The notes: generated by a model from the letters alone, not told the origin. A stretch of DNA of 64,000 nucleotides from Bacteroidota bacterium (GCA_018267825.1 JAFDXR010000016.1:1-64000), one strand, 5' to 3'; shown: positions 33,660 through 42,098, counted from the first letter of the stretch. Program-made: numbers and translations.

Positions 33660-35039
33660 TCAGAGGGTAATGCCTATGACGCAAATATCATCTACCTGTT
33701 CCAAGGGTCCTTTCCAGGTGTCCATCACAGATTTTACAGTGTCGAGTTGGGCCTGTGGCGTATGATTCCGTATGGAGGTCAGTAAATCTTCCATTTGCCG
33801 GTAGCGGAATTTTTTGCCTTTTTCGCCGCCAAACTGATCGGCATATCCATCCGTGAACAGGAAAAGCTGGTCGCCCCTGTTAAGTAACAAGCGATGACTG
33901 GTAAAAGGGGTTGGGAAATCGGATTTCCCAATGGGTTGTTTATTGGCTTTAATCTCGTGGAATGTTCCATTTTGGATATACCATAGGGGGTTATTGGCGC
34001 CGGCCCATACCACTTCTGTCTGTGATCCTGCTTTCGTGAATGATGCCAATGAAATATCCATCCCATCCTTGATGTCTTCGCCACCCTTAATAAATGTTTC
34101 TAATACCAGTTCCCTGGTTTTATCCAGGATCAGGCCTGGATCCTCTAGCCCAAATTCCTTGATACTTCGGTTCAGGGCATTGCTGCATACAACCGATACC
34201 ATGGCGCCAGGAACCCCATGCCCCGTGCAATCGGCGGCGGCGATAAGAAACGTATCTTCAACAGCCTCAGCCCAATAAAAATCACCGGCCACAATGTCTT
34301 TTGGTTGATAATACACAAAAGTACCTGGCAGAAATTTGTGTATAAAACTCATCGGTGGAATAAGTGCTTGTTGTATTCGTTTGGCATAGCTAATGCTATC
34401 GGTGATTTCCCGTTGCTTTTCTTCTACTTCATGCAAGGTAACCCTGAGTTTTTCTTCAACCTGTGCTCTGAGTTTCACTTCTTTACGAAATGAGATGTTC
34501 CATAAAATAAAACTGCTGATGAGCATGATAATGCCAGTATATAACATCACACTTCCGTAGGGCCAATGCTGAAACTTGAACAGAAACCCTATGCAAATAC
34601 AAAATACTGCCGCCAGGTCGAGAATGTTTAATAGAATAACTCTCCCGGTCAAAAGACCTTTTCGTTTTTCGTAACGGTCAATGATGATAAGGGGTAAGGC
34701 CCCACAGACGAATAGAAAAATTGCCAGGATAATCTCGATTGACGCACCGGCCCAATGCATAAATTTACTGAATGCACCACAGAGAAGCATAAACAATGCA
34801 ATGATACTCACGGTTCTGATTACACGTTTCCGTTTTTGTAGACCCGATTTCAGATAGATCATTGATATGGAAGAGAATAGACCGAATAACGTGCCTAACA
34901 GCATTACAAAACCGGTTACTTTTGGAATTTCAGCGAAAATTTCTTCGGCAAATATGGCACAGCCGCCAAAGGCAAGAAAGCATATGAGCGAAATGGTTAA
35001 TAGAATTTTTCCGAGTGTGTTTAATGACAATGTTGACAT
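33660..35039 (-). CDS. SpoIIE/PP2C phosphatase with membrane segments carrying HWPG-like motifs
   Basis: A 459-residue integral-membrane serine phosphatase. Six to seven TM segments fill the N-terminus and contain two copies of an FKxxHW motif (AFSKFMHWAGA, GFLFKFQHWPYG). A coiled coil (EEKLRVTLHEVEEKQREI) leads to a SpoIIE domain: VAGDFYWAEAVEDTFLIAAADCTGHGVPGAM (read in parts) with the metal-binding aspartates, and the later segment KDGMDISLASF. SpoIIE phosphatases act on anti-sigma antagonists or similar phosphoproteins. The ATG at 35039 is preferred over 35078 because a -7 promoter (35066-35073) lies between them. It is divergent from padR. Confidence 0.85.
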   Translation of the reverse strand: MSTLSLNTLGKILLTISLICFLAFGGCAIFAEEIFAEIPKVTGFVMLLGTLFGLFSSISMIYLKSGLQKRKRVIRTVSIIALFMLLCGAFSKFMHWAGASIEIILAIFLFVCGALPLIIIDRYEKRKGLLTGRVILLNILDLAAVFCICIGFLFKFQHWPYGSVMLYTGIIMLISSFILWNISFRKEVKLRAQVEEKLRVTLHEVEEKQREITDSISYAKRIQQALIPPMSFIHKFLPGTFVYYQPKDIVAGDFYWAEAVEDTFLIAAADCTGHGVPGAMVSVVCSNALNRSIKEFGLEDPGLILDKTRELVLETFIKGGEDIKDGMDISLASFTKAGSQTEVVWAGANNPLWYIQNGTFHEIKANKQPIGKSDFPTPFTSHRLLLNRGDQLFLFTDGYADQFGGEKGKKFRYRQMEDLLTSIRNHTPQAQLDTVKSVMDTWKGPLEQVDDICVIGITL

Positions 35040-35065
35040 CGACTTAAAATTATTCGTTTGAAATT

Positions 35066-35073
35066 CAAATATA
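35066..35073 (-). promoter_or_regulatory. -7 promoter element (TATATTTG) of the SpoIIE gene
   Basis: Minus-strand TATATTTG matches TAnnTTTG, 26 bp before the ATG at 35039. It rules out the upstream ATG at 35078 if used. Confidence 0.5.
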
Positions 35074-35101
35074 TACATTTTTCACAAAGCATAAAAGTCA
35101 A

Positions 35102-35122
35102 ATACATAAATTTCTTATGTAT
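35102..35122. promoter_or_regulatory. Putative PadR operator
   Basis: ATACATAA (35102-35109) and TTATGTAT (35115-35122) form an inverted repeat with a 5-bp spacer. It overlaps the padR -7 element at 35120-35127. The TGTAT/ATACA core is the type bound by PadR proteins. Confidence 0.65.
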
Positions 35123-35127
35123 CTTTG
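35120..35127 (+). promoter_or_regulatory. -7 promoter element (TATCTTTG) of padR
   Basis: TATCTTTG matches TAnnTTTG, 24 bp before the ATG at 35152, and shares three bases with the operator palindrome. Confidence 0.6.
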
Positions 35128-35151
35128 TCTTATGTAATTAATTATACAATC

Positions 35152-35493
35152 ATGATTTACTCTTCCGAATTGATTAAAGGAACCCTCAAAACCATTGTTT
35201 TGAAGTTATTGGCCGATAACAAAAAAATGTATGGATATGAGATCACACAAAAGGTAAAGGAGCTCACTTTCGATAAAATCCAGATTACCGAAGGCGCTTT
35301 ATATCCAACACTGCATGCACTGGAAGCAGACGGGTTGGTAACTACCGAAACCGAGTTTATCGGGAAGCGTGTGAGAAAGTACTACAGTTTGAGCCCAAGC
35401 GGCAAAAACAAAACAAAAGAAAAGGTCAGTGAACTGGCAGATTTTATGGATACCATGAAATTTCTGCTCGACATTAAACCAAAACAAGCCTAA
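35152..35493 (+). CDS. PadR family transcriptional regulator
   Basis: A 113-residue winged-helix repressor. The PadR signature is plain: ELIKGTLKTIVLKLLADNKKMYGYEITQKV, then ITEGALYPTLHALEADGLV and RVRKYYSLSPSGK. The C-terminal helix (KVSELADFMDTMKFLL) probably mediates dimerisation. The ATG at 35152 is used because an upstream TTG (35125) lies within the -7 box. The stop TAA overlaps the ATG of the next gene by one base (TAATG), so the two are translationally coupled. It probably represses itself and the downstream membrane gene. Confidence 0.93.
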   Translation: MIYSSELIKGTLKTIVLKLLADNKKMYGYEITQKVKELTFDKIQITEGALYPTLHALEADGLVTTETEFIGKRVRKYYSLSPSGKNKTKEKVSELADFMDTMKFLLDIKPKQA

Positions 35494-36761
35494 TGTACCG
35501 CATCAGTGATCAACAGATAGATTTTATGCTCGACGACATACGTGCACGTGGCGTTGAGATGGAAAGCCTGCAGCAAAACCTATTGGATCATGTCTGTTGC
35601 ATCATTGAACAGAATCTCGATGCAAACGGAGACTTCGAGAGCTTCTATCAGAAAACCATCCGGACATTCTATAAGGATGCCTTGTGGGAGATAGAGGAAG
35701 AAACCATTTCTCTACTAACTTTTAAAAACTATTACACCATGAAAAAAGTCATGATCATAAGCGGAACTTTTTCTGCTGCAGCAACGAGTGCAGGCATCTT
35801 TTTTAAATTTATGCATTGGCCGGGAGCCTCAGCACTACTGGTACTCGGCATTGCTGTTGCCAGCTTTTTATTCCTTCCATTATTGTTTACCCTGAAGGCA
35901 AAGGAGAAAACCAAAACACGCGATAAGATTATTATAGGTCTTGGCACGATAGCAGCCATTCTTCTGAGCCTTGGTATTCTTTTTAAAATTATGCACTGGC
36001 CCGGCGCTAATATGATGGGCGTTCTGATGATTTCTGTGATGCTCCTGTTATTCATTCCGATTTATTTTTTTACCGGCATCCGCAATCCCGAAACCAAGGT
36101 CAATACCATTGTATTCACTATTCTGGCGATCATGGGCTGTGGCTTATTTCTGGCTCTGGTCAATTCACGGCCAAGCATCCAGATCCATGCTGCCGAAAAT
36201 TCAAATCAGCATTATGAGACTACTTATCTCTATGCAACGGAGCAGGTCAGCCTGAACATGGCCCATGCACTTAAGGATACTTCGGTTGCCGGCAGGAACC
36301 TCGAAAAGCTTCATAGCCTTTGCAACAGTATCTGCACGCAGATCGAACAACTGAAATCAAACGCTGTAACGGTTACAGATTATCTGGACCCTGAACATGC
36401 GAACGAAAACGCACCGCTCCGTAAAATAAATTATGCTGCGCTAATCAATCCCGATAATTACGATTTGCCAACTGCTATCCTGTTCGGAGGAACTCAGCCT
36501 GATGCCGCCAACATTGAAGCCCGGCCGGCACTCGTAAAATTAAAACAGGATCTGAAACTGCTGAATGAAATGGTGCTCAATACGTATAAGCGGCATAGTG
36601 AGGTATTGATCGATCTGTCAGATAAGAACGACATCCGTTTCGCTCATCCTGTAAGCTGGGAAGTCACCAATTTCTACCACACACCACTCAGCAATTTGCT
36701 GGTGAATTTCACTCAACTGCAAATCAATGTTCGCCTTGTAGAGGCAACATGTATTCACTAA
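35493..36761 (+). CDS. PadR-linked membrane protein with paired FKxMHWPGA motifs
   Basis: A 422-residue membrane protein, mostly alpha-helical. Residues ~1-70 form a soluble helical start. Around ~80-205 are six hydrophobic segments with the pattern GIFFKFMHWPGASALLVLG and GILFKIMHWPGANMMGVLM, about 60 residues apart. The motif resembles the first TM helix of the gliding motor subunit GldL (GALFK-hydrophobic-H segment). The C-terminal ~200 residues are soluble. It is translationally coupled to padR and divergent from a SpoIIE phosphatase that carries the same kind of motif. The function is unknown. Confidence 0.75.
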   Translation: MYRISDQQIDFMLDDIRARGVEMESLQQNLLDHVCCIIEQNLDANGDFESFYQKTIRTFYKDALWEIEEETISLLTFKNYYTMKKVMIISGTFSAAATSAGIFFKFMHWPGASALLVLGIAVASFLFLPLLFTLKAKEKTKTRDKIIIGLGTIAAILLSLGILFKIMHWPGANMMGVLMISVMLLLFIPIYFFTGIRNPETKVNTIVFTILAIMGCGLFLALVNSRPSIQIHAAENSNQHYETTYLYATEQVSLNMAHALKDTSVAGRNLEKLHSLCNSICTQIEQLKSNAVTVTDYLDPEHANENAPLRKINYAALINPDNYDLPTAILFGGTQPDAANIEARPALVKLKQDLKLLNEMVLNTYKRHSEVLIDLSDKNDIRFAHPVSWEVTNFYHTPLSNLLVNFTQLQINVRLVEATCIH

Positions 36762-36783
36762 TCAATCGTTTTGTATTAAAACC

Positions 36784-36813
36784 AAACCAGGTCTGCTAAC
36801 GCAGACCTGGTTT
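36784..36813. terminator. Strong hairpin between convergent genes
   Basis: AAACCAGGTCTGC (36784-36796) and GCAGACCTGGTTT (36801-36813) pair perfectly around the loop TAAC. A short T-run of three follows on the plus strand, and TTTT on the minus strand after a few bases. It is probably a terminator for the HWPG membrane gene, with weaker use by the thioredoxin-like gene. Confidence 0.55.
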
Positions 36814-36849
36814 CGAAAGATGTTAGGCGTAAGCTTGCACCCTTGGCGC

Positions 36850-38268
36850 CTAGCGGATCCCCGGTATGGTGTTCTTTTTAGATGGTCTAAACAGGGCTTT
36901 GAATTTATATTCAATGCCCTGGCTGGGGGCCTGAGCCGGCGACTGAGCCAGCTGTCCGGCCACATTGATGAAGAAAAATGCAGGAACCCCTTTAATGTTA
37001 TATAGTTCTTTGGCAGAACGGGGTTTACTGTTGTCATTGAACAGAATGACCCAGTCAAATTTTGGGTTGGCCTTCAGGTAATCTTTATAGGTTTTGAGGC
37101 TGTCATCGGTACAGATACTTATAAACGTCACCTTATCGTTGTATTTCTTTTTGAGATCAGCAATCTTTGGCATTTCCATCAGGCTATTCACACTTCCTGT
37201 GTTAAAGAAATTGATGTAAACAAAACGCCCCTTAAAATCGGAAAGTGATATTGTTTTTCCCTGTTTATCAGTTGCTGTAAAAACAGGTGCCATCGCTCCG
37301 GGTTGCAACTGGTATATGTTCTGAAGTACCTGATTCACAATACTTCTGTGGCGTTCAATTTTAGTGTCGCGGTGTAATTGTTCAAGCATACTGAGTACCG
37401 ATTGCTTATTGAAATCAGGGCTATAATAAAAACCGGTAAGTTCTTTCAGAATGATGAGTTCGCGGAGGGTATCGTTTGTAATCAGTTTGTCGCTCCTGAA
37501 CTGGCGCTCCATATCCTTGTAATCGGCAAAGGCGTTGATACTGTTGTATATGTTTCCGCCATTATGCATAGTGGCAAAGCTTTTCAGATAGTCTTTAAAA
37601 ATGGCATCGAAAAACTCCATGTATTCATAATTATCGTAAAGAATCGGTTTTTTGCTGATATAGCGCGACACAAGAAAATTCCGGCTTCGGGCTGCATTGG
37701 CATTAAAACCTGCAATCGAATATTCTACATAATCCCTGAAATAACTTTTGCCAAGCCCTTTATAACGCTGGCGTGCCAGTATTTGCAGGGTATCCAGTTT
37801 CTGATACACACCGGCAGGGGAGAGGTAACGTGTAGCTGCATCGCTGAAAACCTTGTTGTATAATGTATTAAAATCGATGATCAGCGCATTTAACTCTGTA
37901 CTGTCGCGACCGTATACACTGATGTTCACCGGTGAATCAGCATCCCCGCGTATATCGAGACTTGTGTCTCTTTGCGGAAAATAAATGCCGTAAACGTAGT
38001 TCGGCTGTACGTATAACTTTCCGACAACATGATCAATCGAAATTAAAATGGGTTTGGTAAGCGGACTGTGAAACTTCAATTCAAAATAACCGTTTTGATC
38101 AACGGTATCCGTCGCCTCCGTAGTCTGGGTATAGGAAATATAATCTGTGAAATCGTGCAAGACAACTTCTTTGCCCTTGTAGGATGCATGAGCCTGTCCT
38201 TTGATGGTAATGTTCTGCGACACAACGATCGCAGGAATCAGGAAACAAAAAATCGACAGGATGCGCAT
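36850..38268 (-). CDS. Thioredoxin-like protein with SxxS in place of CxxC, exported
   Basis: A 472-residue exported protein with a signal peptide (MRILSIFCFLIPAIVVSQ). Residues ~20-110 form an N-terminal sandwich of the DUF4369/carboxypeptidase-like type, ~110-320 are helical, and ~330-460 form a TlpA/AhpC-TSA thioredoxin domain (VFTATDKQGKTISLSDFKGRFVYINFFN, read in parts). The active site that in TlpA reads WCxPCxxEMP is here GSVNSLMEMP, so both cysteines are serines (Ser359 and Ser362). It is therefore not expected to act as a redox enzyme. The role may be structural or binding. It ends close to the hairpin at 36784. Confidence 0.85.
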   Translation of the reverse strand: MRILSIFCFLIPAIVVSQNITIKGQAHASYKGKEVVLHDFTDYISYTQTTEATDTVDQNGYFELKFHSPLTKPILISIDHVVGKLYVQPNYVYGIYFPQRDTSLDIRGDADSPVNISVYGRDSTELNALIIDFNTLYNKVFSDAATRYLSPAGVYQKLDTLQILARQRYKGLGKSYFRDYVEYSIAGFNANAARSRNFLVSRYISKKPILYDNYEYMEFFDAIFKDYLKSFATMHNGGNIYNSINAFADYKDMERQFRSDKLITNDTLRELIILKELTGFYYSPDFNKQSVLSMLEQLHRDTKIERHRSIVNQVLQNIYQLQPGAMAPVFTATDKQGKTISLSDFKGRFVYINFFNTGSVNSLMEMPKIADLKKKYNDKVTFISICTDDSLKTYKDYLKANPKFDWVILFNDNSKPRSAKELYNIKGVPAFFFINVAGQLAQSPAQAPSQGIEYKFKALFRPSKKNTIPGIR

Positions 38269-38322
38269 ATGGCGTATAATGTATAAAAAATGATTTTGTT
38301 ACACGAAAATAGGCATTCGGGT

Positions 38323-38862
38323 TTAGCCCTTCAAGCTAAAAAAGCTAAAATTCACGTTCCCGTATTTGCGGTGTTCCGTGAAGCCGGCCTTGTCTTCCAG
38401 CTTTGTTCTGGGACCATGTTCAATAATAAGCAGGCCATCTTCGTTCAGCAGTTTTTTATCAAATACCAACTGGTGGATATCGGCAATGTTCGACAGATCA
38501 TAAGGCGGATCAGCAAAAATAATATCGTAGCTAGCCTGGTGACCGGCCATGAATTTAAATACATCAGCCTTCTCCGTCAGAACGGTCTGAAGATCCAGCT
38601 GTCGCGCCATTTCCTTGATATACTTCACGCAGGCAAAATGCGAGTCGATGCTCAATACCCTGGATGCACCGCGCGATGCAAACTCCAGGGAAATATTACC
38701 GGTGCCTGCAAAAAGATCCAAAACCGTTTTGCCTTCAAACTCGATCCGGTTGTTTAAAATATTGAAAAGGCCCTCCTTTGCAAAGTCTGTTGTAGGCCTT
38801 GTAGGGAGGTTCTTAGGAGCCAGGAGTGCTTTTCCTCCGTGTATACCGCCGATTATTCGCAA
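38323..38862 (-). CDS. rsmD: 16S rRNA (guanine-966-N2) methyltransferase
   Basis: A 179-residue SAM-dependent methyltransferase. RIIGGIHGGKAL opens the family pattern, followed by RPTTDFAKEGLFNIL, motif I TVLDLFAGTGNISLEFASRG and motif IV IIFADPPYDL. DPPY marks N-methylation of guanine. It modifies G966 of 16S rRNA in E. coli numbering. Its start overlaps the 3' end of the DUF3822 gene by 10 bp. Confidence 0.93.
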   Translation of the reverse strand: MRIIGGIHGGKALLAPKNLPTRPTTDFAKEGLFNILNNRIEFEGKTVLDLFAGTGNISLEFASRGASRVLSIDSHFACVKYIKEMARQLDLQTVLTEKADVFKFMAGHQASYDIIFADPPYDLSNIADIHQLVFDKKLLNEDGLLIIEHGPRTKLEDKAGFTEHRKYGNVNFSFFSLKG

Positions 38863-39677
38863 AATGTCCGGTTTAAAATAGAAAAATAAAACTGATGTGG
38901 CAGGTTTGTTATTTCAGAACGGTTCAGGGATTTATTGCCAACCACGAAACGCACCTGCCTGATGTATTTCTGAAGTGACTTAGCCAGGCTGCTTTCTGTT
39001 TCGCATTGCCCCGAAAGACTCACCTTTACAGAGAGTGGATTCAGGTCGAACTGCTCCAGCATAAAAAGTATATAATATAATATATCCTCGTCGCTGTGTA
39101 CCTTATAATGATTGCATAATAAGAGATTACCGGCTTTCTTCACAACAATGTAAATAGATGAAGAACTGATATCAACAAGCATCTGCTCTGTCAGAAATTC
39201 ATCGGCCTGCAATGCCAGGCGCGAAAGCACAGTGGCTTTGTGTTTCAGGTGATGGTTCGGCAGCAGCTTATCCAGCCCCGATTTTAATTCTTCGGGAATG
39301 CTGTATATCAGTTTGATATCCGGCGTTATGTCATCCGATAAAATAAGATCGGAGCCGGTTTTACCGCAGTTAAATTCAAGCAGGGCACGGCTATGTTCTT
39401 CGGTATAAAATGCTACCGGTACCACGGTAAACATGGCCGAACTGTAATTGACCAGTGTTTGACCATAAGCCTTTAAGCGGATACGGTTCTGATCCAGAGC
39501 CTGCTCAATGCTGTATGTTCCTCCCGGCATCTGGCTTTCAGCCAGGTACAGAACCTTGTTGCTTTCCGGATCGTATTCACATACCGATACCTGTTCTGGC
39601 GACAATTCAAGACAAATACCTCCGGCTTTGTTACCGGGCGTGCCAAGGGCAAAAGATATCGTCTCTCTCTGTGTCAT
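38853..39677 (-). CDS. DUF3822 family protein
   Basis: A 274-residue protein of the DUF3822 family, found in Bacteroidota next to rsmD. Visible parts are CLELSPEQVSVCEYD at the start, FTVVPVAFYTEEHSRALLEFNCG in the middle and VVKKAGNLLLCNHYKVHSDEDILYYI. This looks like an actin/RNase-H-type fold of the PilM sort, but that is only a fold impression. The ATG at 39677 is chosen over an upstream frame that would overlap the divergent helicase start. A -7 element (39687-39694) precedes it. Confidence 0.85.
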   Translation of the reverse strand: MTQRETISFALGTPGNKAGGICLELSPEQVSVCEYDPESNKVLYLAESQMPGGTYSIEQALDQNRIRLKAYGQTLVNYSSAMFTVVPVAFYTEEHSRALLEFNCGKTGSDLILSDDITPDIKLIYSIPEELKSGLDKLLPNHHLKHKATVLSRLALQADEFLTEQMLVDISSSSIYIVVKKAGNLLLCNHYKVHSDEDILYYILFMLEQFDLNPLSVKVSLSGQCETESSLAKSLQKYIRQVRFVVGNKSLNRSEITNLPHQFYFSILNRTFCE

Positions 39678-39686
39678 CTGTTTACG

Positions 39687-39694
39687 CAAATCTA
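39687..39694 (-). promoter_or_regulatory. -7 promoter element (TAGATTTG) of the DUF3822-rsmD operon
   Basis: Minus-strand TAGATTTG matches TAnnTTTG, 10 bp before the ATG at 39677. Confidence 0.5.
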
Positions 39695-39748
39695 ATCTTA
39701 ATAATTTTTGTATTAAAATATTTTTTAGATGCATACATTTACATACAC

Positions 39749-41176
39749 ATGCAGAAACCCCTGAATAGTTCACAGTTTAAACAGATACTCGAGGGTTATC
39801 TGCAATTTACACCTACCAGCGACCAGGCTCAGCTTATTGATATATTGAGTGAATTCATTGCCTCGTCTGACGAGCGCGAAATCCTGCTCGTAAAAGGCTA
39901 TGCCGGTACCGGTAAAACCAATATGGTAGCGGCTTTGTCCAAAACCCTGCCATCATTCAAATGGCGGAGTGTATTGTTGGCGCCAACCGGTCGCGCCGCC
40001 AAAATACTGTCTGCATATTCCCGGAAACCGGCTCAGACCATTCACCGGAAAATTTTTCGGAAGACACCCTCCCACGATGGAGGCGTGATGTTTACATTAG
40101 GTGAAAATCTGCACCGGAATACCGTATTTATTATAGATGAGGCTTCTATGATAGGGGCCGATAGCAATACCAGCGGCTCCCTTGGCTACGAGAACCTGCT
40201 CGAAAGCCTCTTTGAATATGTGTTTTCAGGTGATAACTGTAAGCTTATTTTCGTGGGCGATACAGCACAGCTCCCTCCGGTAGGCAGTTCGGAAAGCCCG
40301 GCCCTGAACCCGGAATATCTCAGAGCATCGTATCACCTGCATATCCGTTATATTGAACTCCGCCAGGTGGCCCGTCAGCAGGATGCCAGCGGTATTCTGA
40401 AAAATGCCACACAGCTCCGTGAACGCATTGTGGAAGAAAGCACGGATTTTCCGAAGCTGCATGAATACAAGGATGTGATAAGGCTTAGCGGCGAAGAACT
40501 GCAGGACGCACTCAATGATGCCTATAGCCGCTATGGGTATAACGATACCCTGGTGGTAACCCGAAGCAATAAACGGGCAAACCTGTTTAATCAGGCCGTA
40601 AGGACCAGGATCCGTTATATGGACGATGATATCTGCTCGGGCGATCTGCTGATGGTTGTGAAGAACAATTATTTCTGGCTCGATGATAAAGCCGAAACCG
40701 GTTTTATTGCCAATGGGGATAGCGTGGAGATTATTAAAATTGTGAGGCGGATCGAAATGTATGGCTTTCGCTACGCAGAGTGTGTTGTAAAGCTTTGCGA
40801 TTACGAGCAGATGCCCGAAATTACACTCATGATCCTGCTCGATACATTGTATACGGAAACCTCCGCATTGACTTCAGAACAACAAAAGCAGTTGTTCGAA
40901 GCCGTGATGCAGGATGTGGCCGATGAACCCATAAAAGGCAAGCGGATGGCCTATCTCAGAACCAATCCATATTTCAATGCCCTGCAGGTAAAATTCAATT
41001 ATGCCGTTACCTGCCACAAAGCACAGGGTGGGCAGTGGCCCTGCGTATTTATTGATCAGGGATATCTTACCAAAGAAATGCTCGGCACCGATTTTCTGAG
41101 ATGGCTTTATACAGCATTCACACGGAGTACTGAAAAAGTGTACCTCATGAATTTTTCCGAAGAGTTTTTTAATTAA
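39749..41176 (+). CDS. RecD-like/PIF1-type DNA helicase
   Basis: A 475-residue superfamily 1 helicase. Walker A is GYAGTGKTNMVAAL (residues ~48-61) and Walker B is VFIIDEASMIG. LIFVGDTAQLPPVGS corresponds to motif III and VTCHKAQGGQWPCVFID to the UvrD-C2/motif V-VI region. It is short compared with full RecD2 (about 720) and lacks its N-terminal domain. The ATG at 39749 is used because an open frame starting at 39455 runs through the divergent gene. Likely role: DNA repair or recombination helicase. Confidence 0.92.
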   Translation: MQKPLNSSQFKQILEGYLQFTPTSDQAQLIDILSEFIASSDEREILLVKGYAGTGKTNMVAALSKTLPSFKWRSVLLAPTGRAAKILSAYSRKPAQTIHRKIFRKTPSHDGGVMFTLGENLHRNTVFIIDEASMIGADSNTSGSLGYENLLESLFEYVFSGDNCKLIFVGDTAQLPPVGSSESPALNPEYLRASYHLHIRYIELRQVARQQDASGILKNATQLRERIVEESTDFPKLHEYKDVIRLSGEELQDALNDAYSRYGYNDTLVVTRSNKRANLFNQAVRTRIRYMDDDICSGDLLMVVKNNYFWLDDKAETGFIANGDSVEIIKIVRRIEMYGFRYAECVVKLCDYEQMPEITLMILLDTLYTETSALTSEQQKQLFEAVMQDVADEPIKGKRMAYLRTNPYFNALQVKFNYAVTCHKAQGGQWPCVFIDQGYLTKEMLGTDFLRWLYTAFTRSTEKVYLMNFSEEFFN

Positions 41177-41225
41177 AGCTGTATCTTTAAATAGACCCCG
41201 TCGTTACAGATTTAAATATAAAGCC

Positions 41226-41642
41226 GTGAAACAACAGATCGCAATACCCGAACCCTGCTCCGTAAAATGGAGTGCGATGCAAAAATCGGAACAGGGCAGG
41301 TACTGCCAGGTTTGTGCTACACAGGTGATCGATTTTTCGGACATGCCGCTGGAAGATATAGTTACTTACCTCAATAATAATAGTTCACAAAAGGTATGTG
41401 GCCGTTATCATGAAAGGCATACTGATAAGGCGGGTTGGTGGCTGCAAACTGTAAACCTGGTTGAAGCAATGATGCTGAAACTACGGATCAAAAGACTGGC
41501 TACGCTGGTAGTTGCCGGATTGCTTTTCTTCTCCAATTGTGCCCGTCGCCGTTTATCCGGGGCTTACTCCATGAATCATAATTCCAAACCGGCGAAAGAG
41601 GTTTTGGCTAAAAAACCAACCCGACCGCATCAGCAGTATTAG
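41226..41642 (+). CDS. Cysteine-motif single-pass membrane protein, first of tandem pair
   Basis: A 138-residue protein that starts with a GTG at 41226. Cysteines lie at residues 11, 27, 30 and 58 in IPEPCSVKW, GRYCQVCATQV and KVCGRYH, a possible zinc site. A single hydrophobic segment near ~90-105 ends LLFFSNCARRRL, followed by a short basic tail. The pattern occurs as an N-terminal module in other Bacteroidota proteins, often TonB-like ones. Here it is nearly the whole protein. The next gene encodes a paralogue with all four cysteines at the same positions. Confidence 0.7.
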   Translation: MKQQIAIPEPCSVKWSAMQKSEQGRYCQVCATQVIDFSDMPLEDIVTYLNNNSSQKVCGRYHERHTDKAGWWLQTVNLVEAMMLKLRIKRLATLVVAGLLFFSNCARRRLSGAYSMNHNSKPAKEVLAKKPTRPHQQY

Positions 41643-41681
41643 GGTGTTACCGATTTGTGTTTTCATTATAAACCCTTTATT

Positions 41682-42089
41682 ATGGAACCAATCGTTTTTA
41701 TTCCCGAACCCTGTCCTGTAAAATGGAATTCAATGTCGTCATCAGATCAGGGCCGGCACTGCCAGGTATGCGCGACAGAGGTTGTTGATTTCAGCAAAAT
41801 GCCTTTGGAGGATATTACCAATTATTTCAAAAGCCGCCCTACAGAAAAGATTTGTGGGCGTTATCATCAGCGCCATACCAACCATGCTACCCCTGTGATG
41901 AAATGGATCAACGGGGTAGAGCAGAAGTTGCTTCAGTTCCGGTGGAGAAGGGCCGCGGTGATCGCCGCCTCCGTTTTACTTTTCTTTTCGAATTGTGCCC
42001 GCCGTAAATTATTAGGCGCTCCCGGGAAAACCACGGATTCACCGCGCCGTGTATCGGCGGTGATGCCCGAGGCAAAACCACTCAGCTAG
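41682..42089 (+). CDS. Cysteine-motif single-pass membrane protein, second of tandem pair
   Basis: A 135-residue paralogue of the preceding protein, starting at the ATG at 41682, 39 bp after its stop. Cysteines at 11, 27, 30 and 58 match those of its partner exactly, as do the phrases IPEPC-VKW, CQVCAT, MPLEDI and CGRYH. The membrane segment ends LLFFSNCARRKLLGA. The tail beyond it is rich in Pro and Ser. Probable role unknown; the pairing suggests the two work together, for example as a heteromer. Confidence 0.7.
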   Translation: MEPIVFIPEPCPVKWNSMSSSDQGRHCQVCATEVVDFSKMPLEDITNYFKSRPTEKICGRYHQRHTNHATPVMKWINGVEQKLLQFRWRRAAVIAASVLLFFSNCARRKLLGAPGKTTDSPRRVSAVMPEAKPLS

Positions 42090-42098
42090 AAACGCTGC

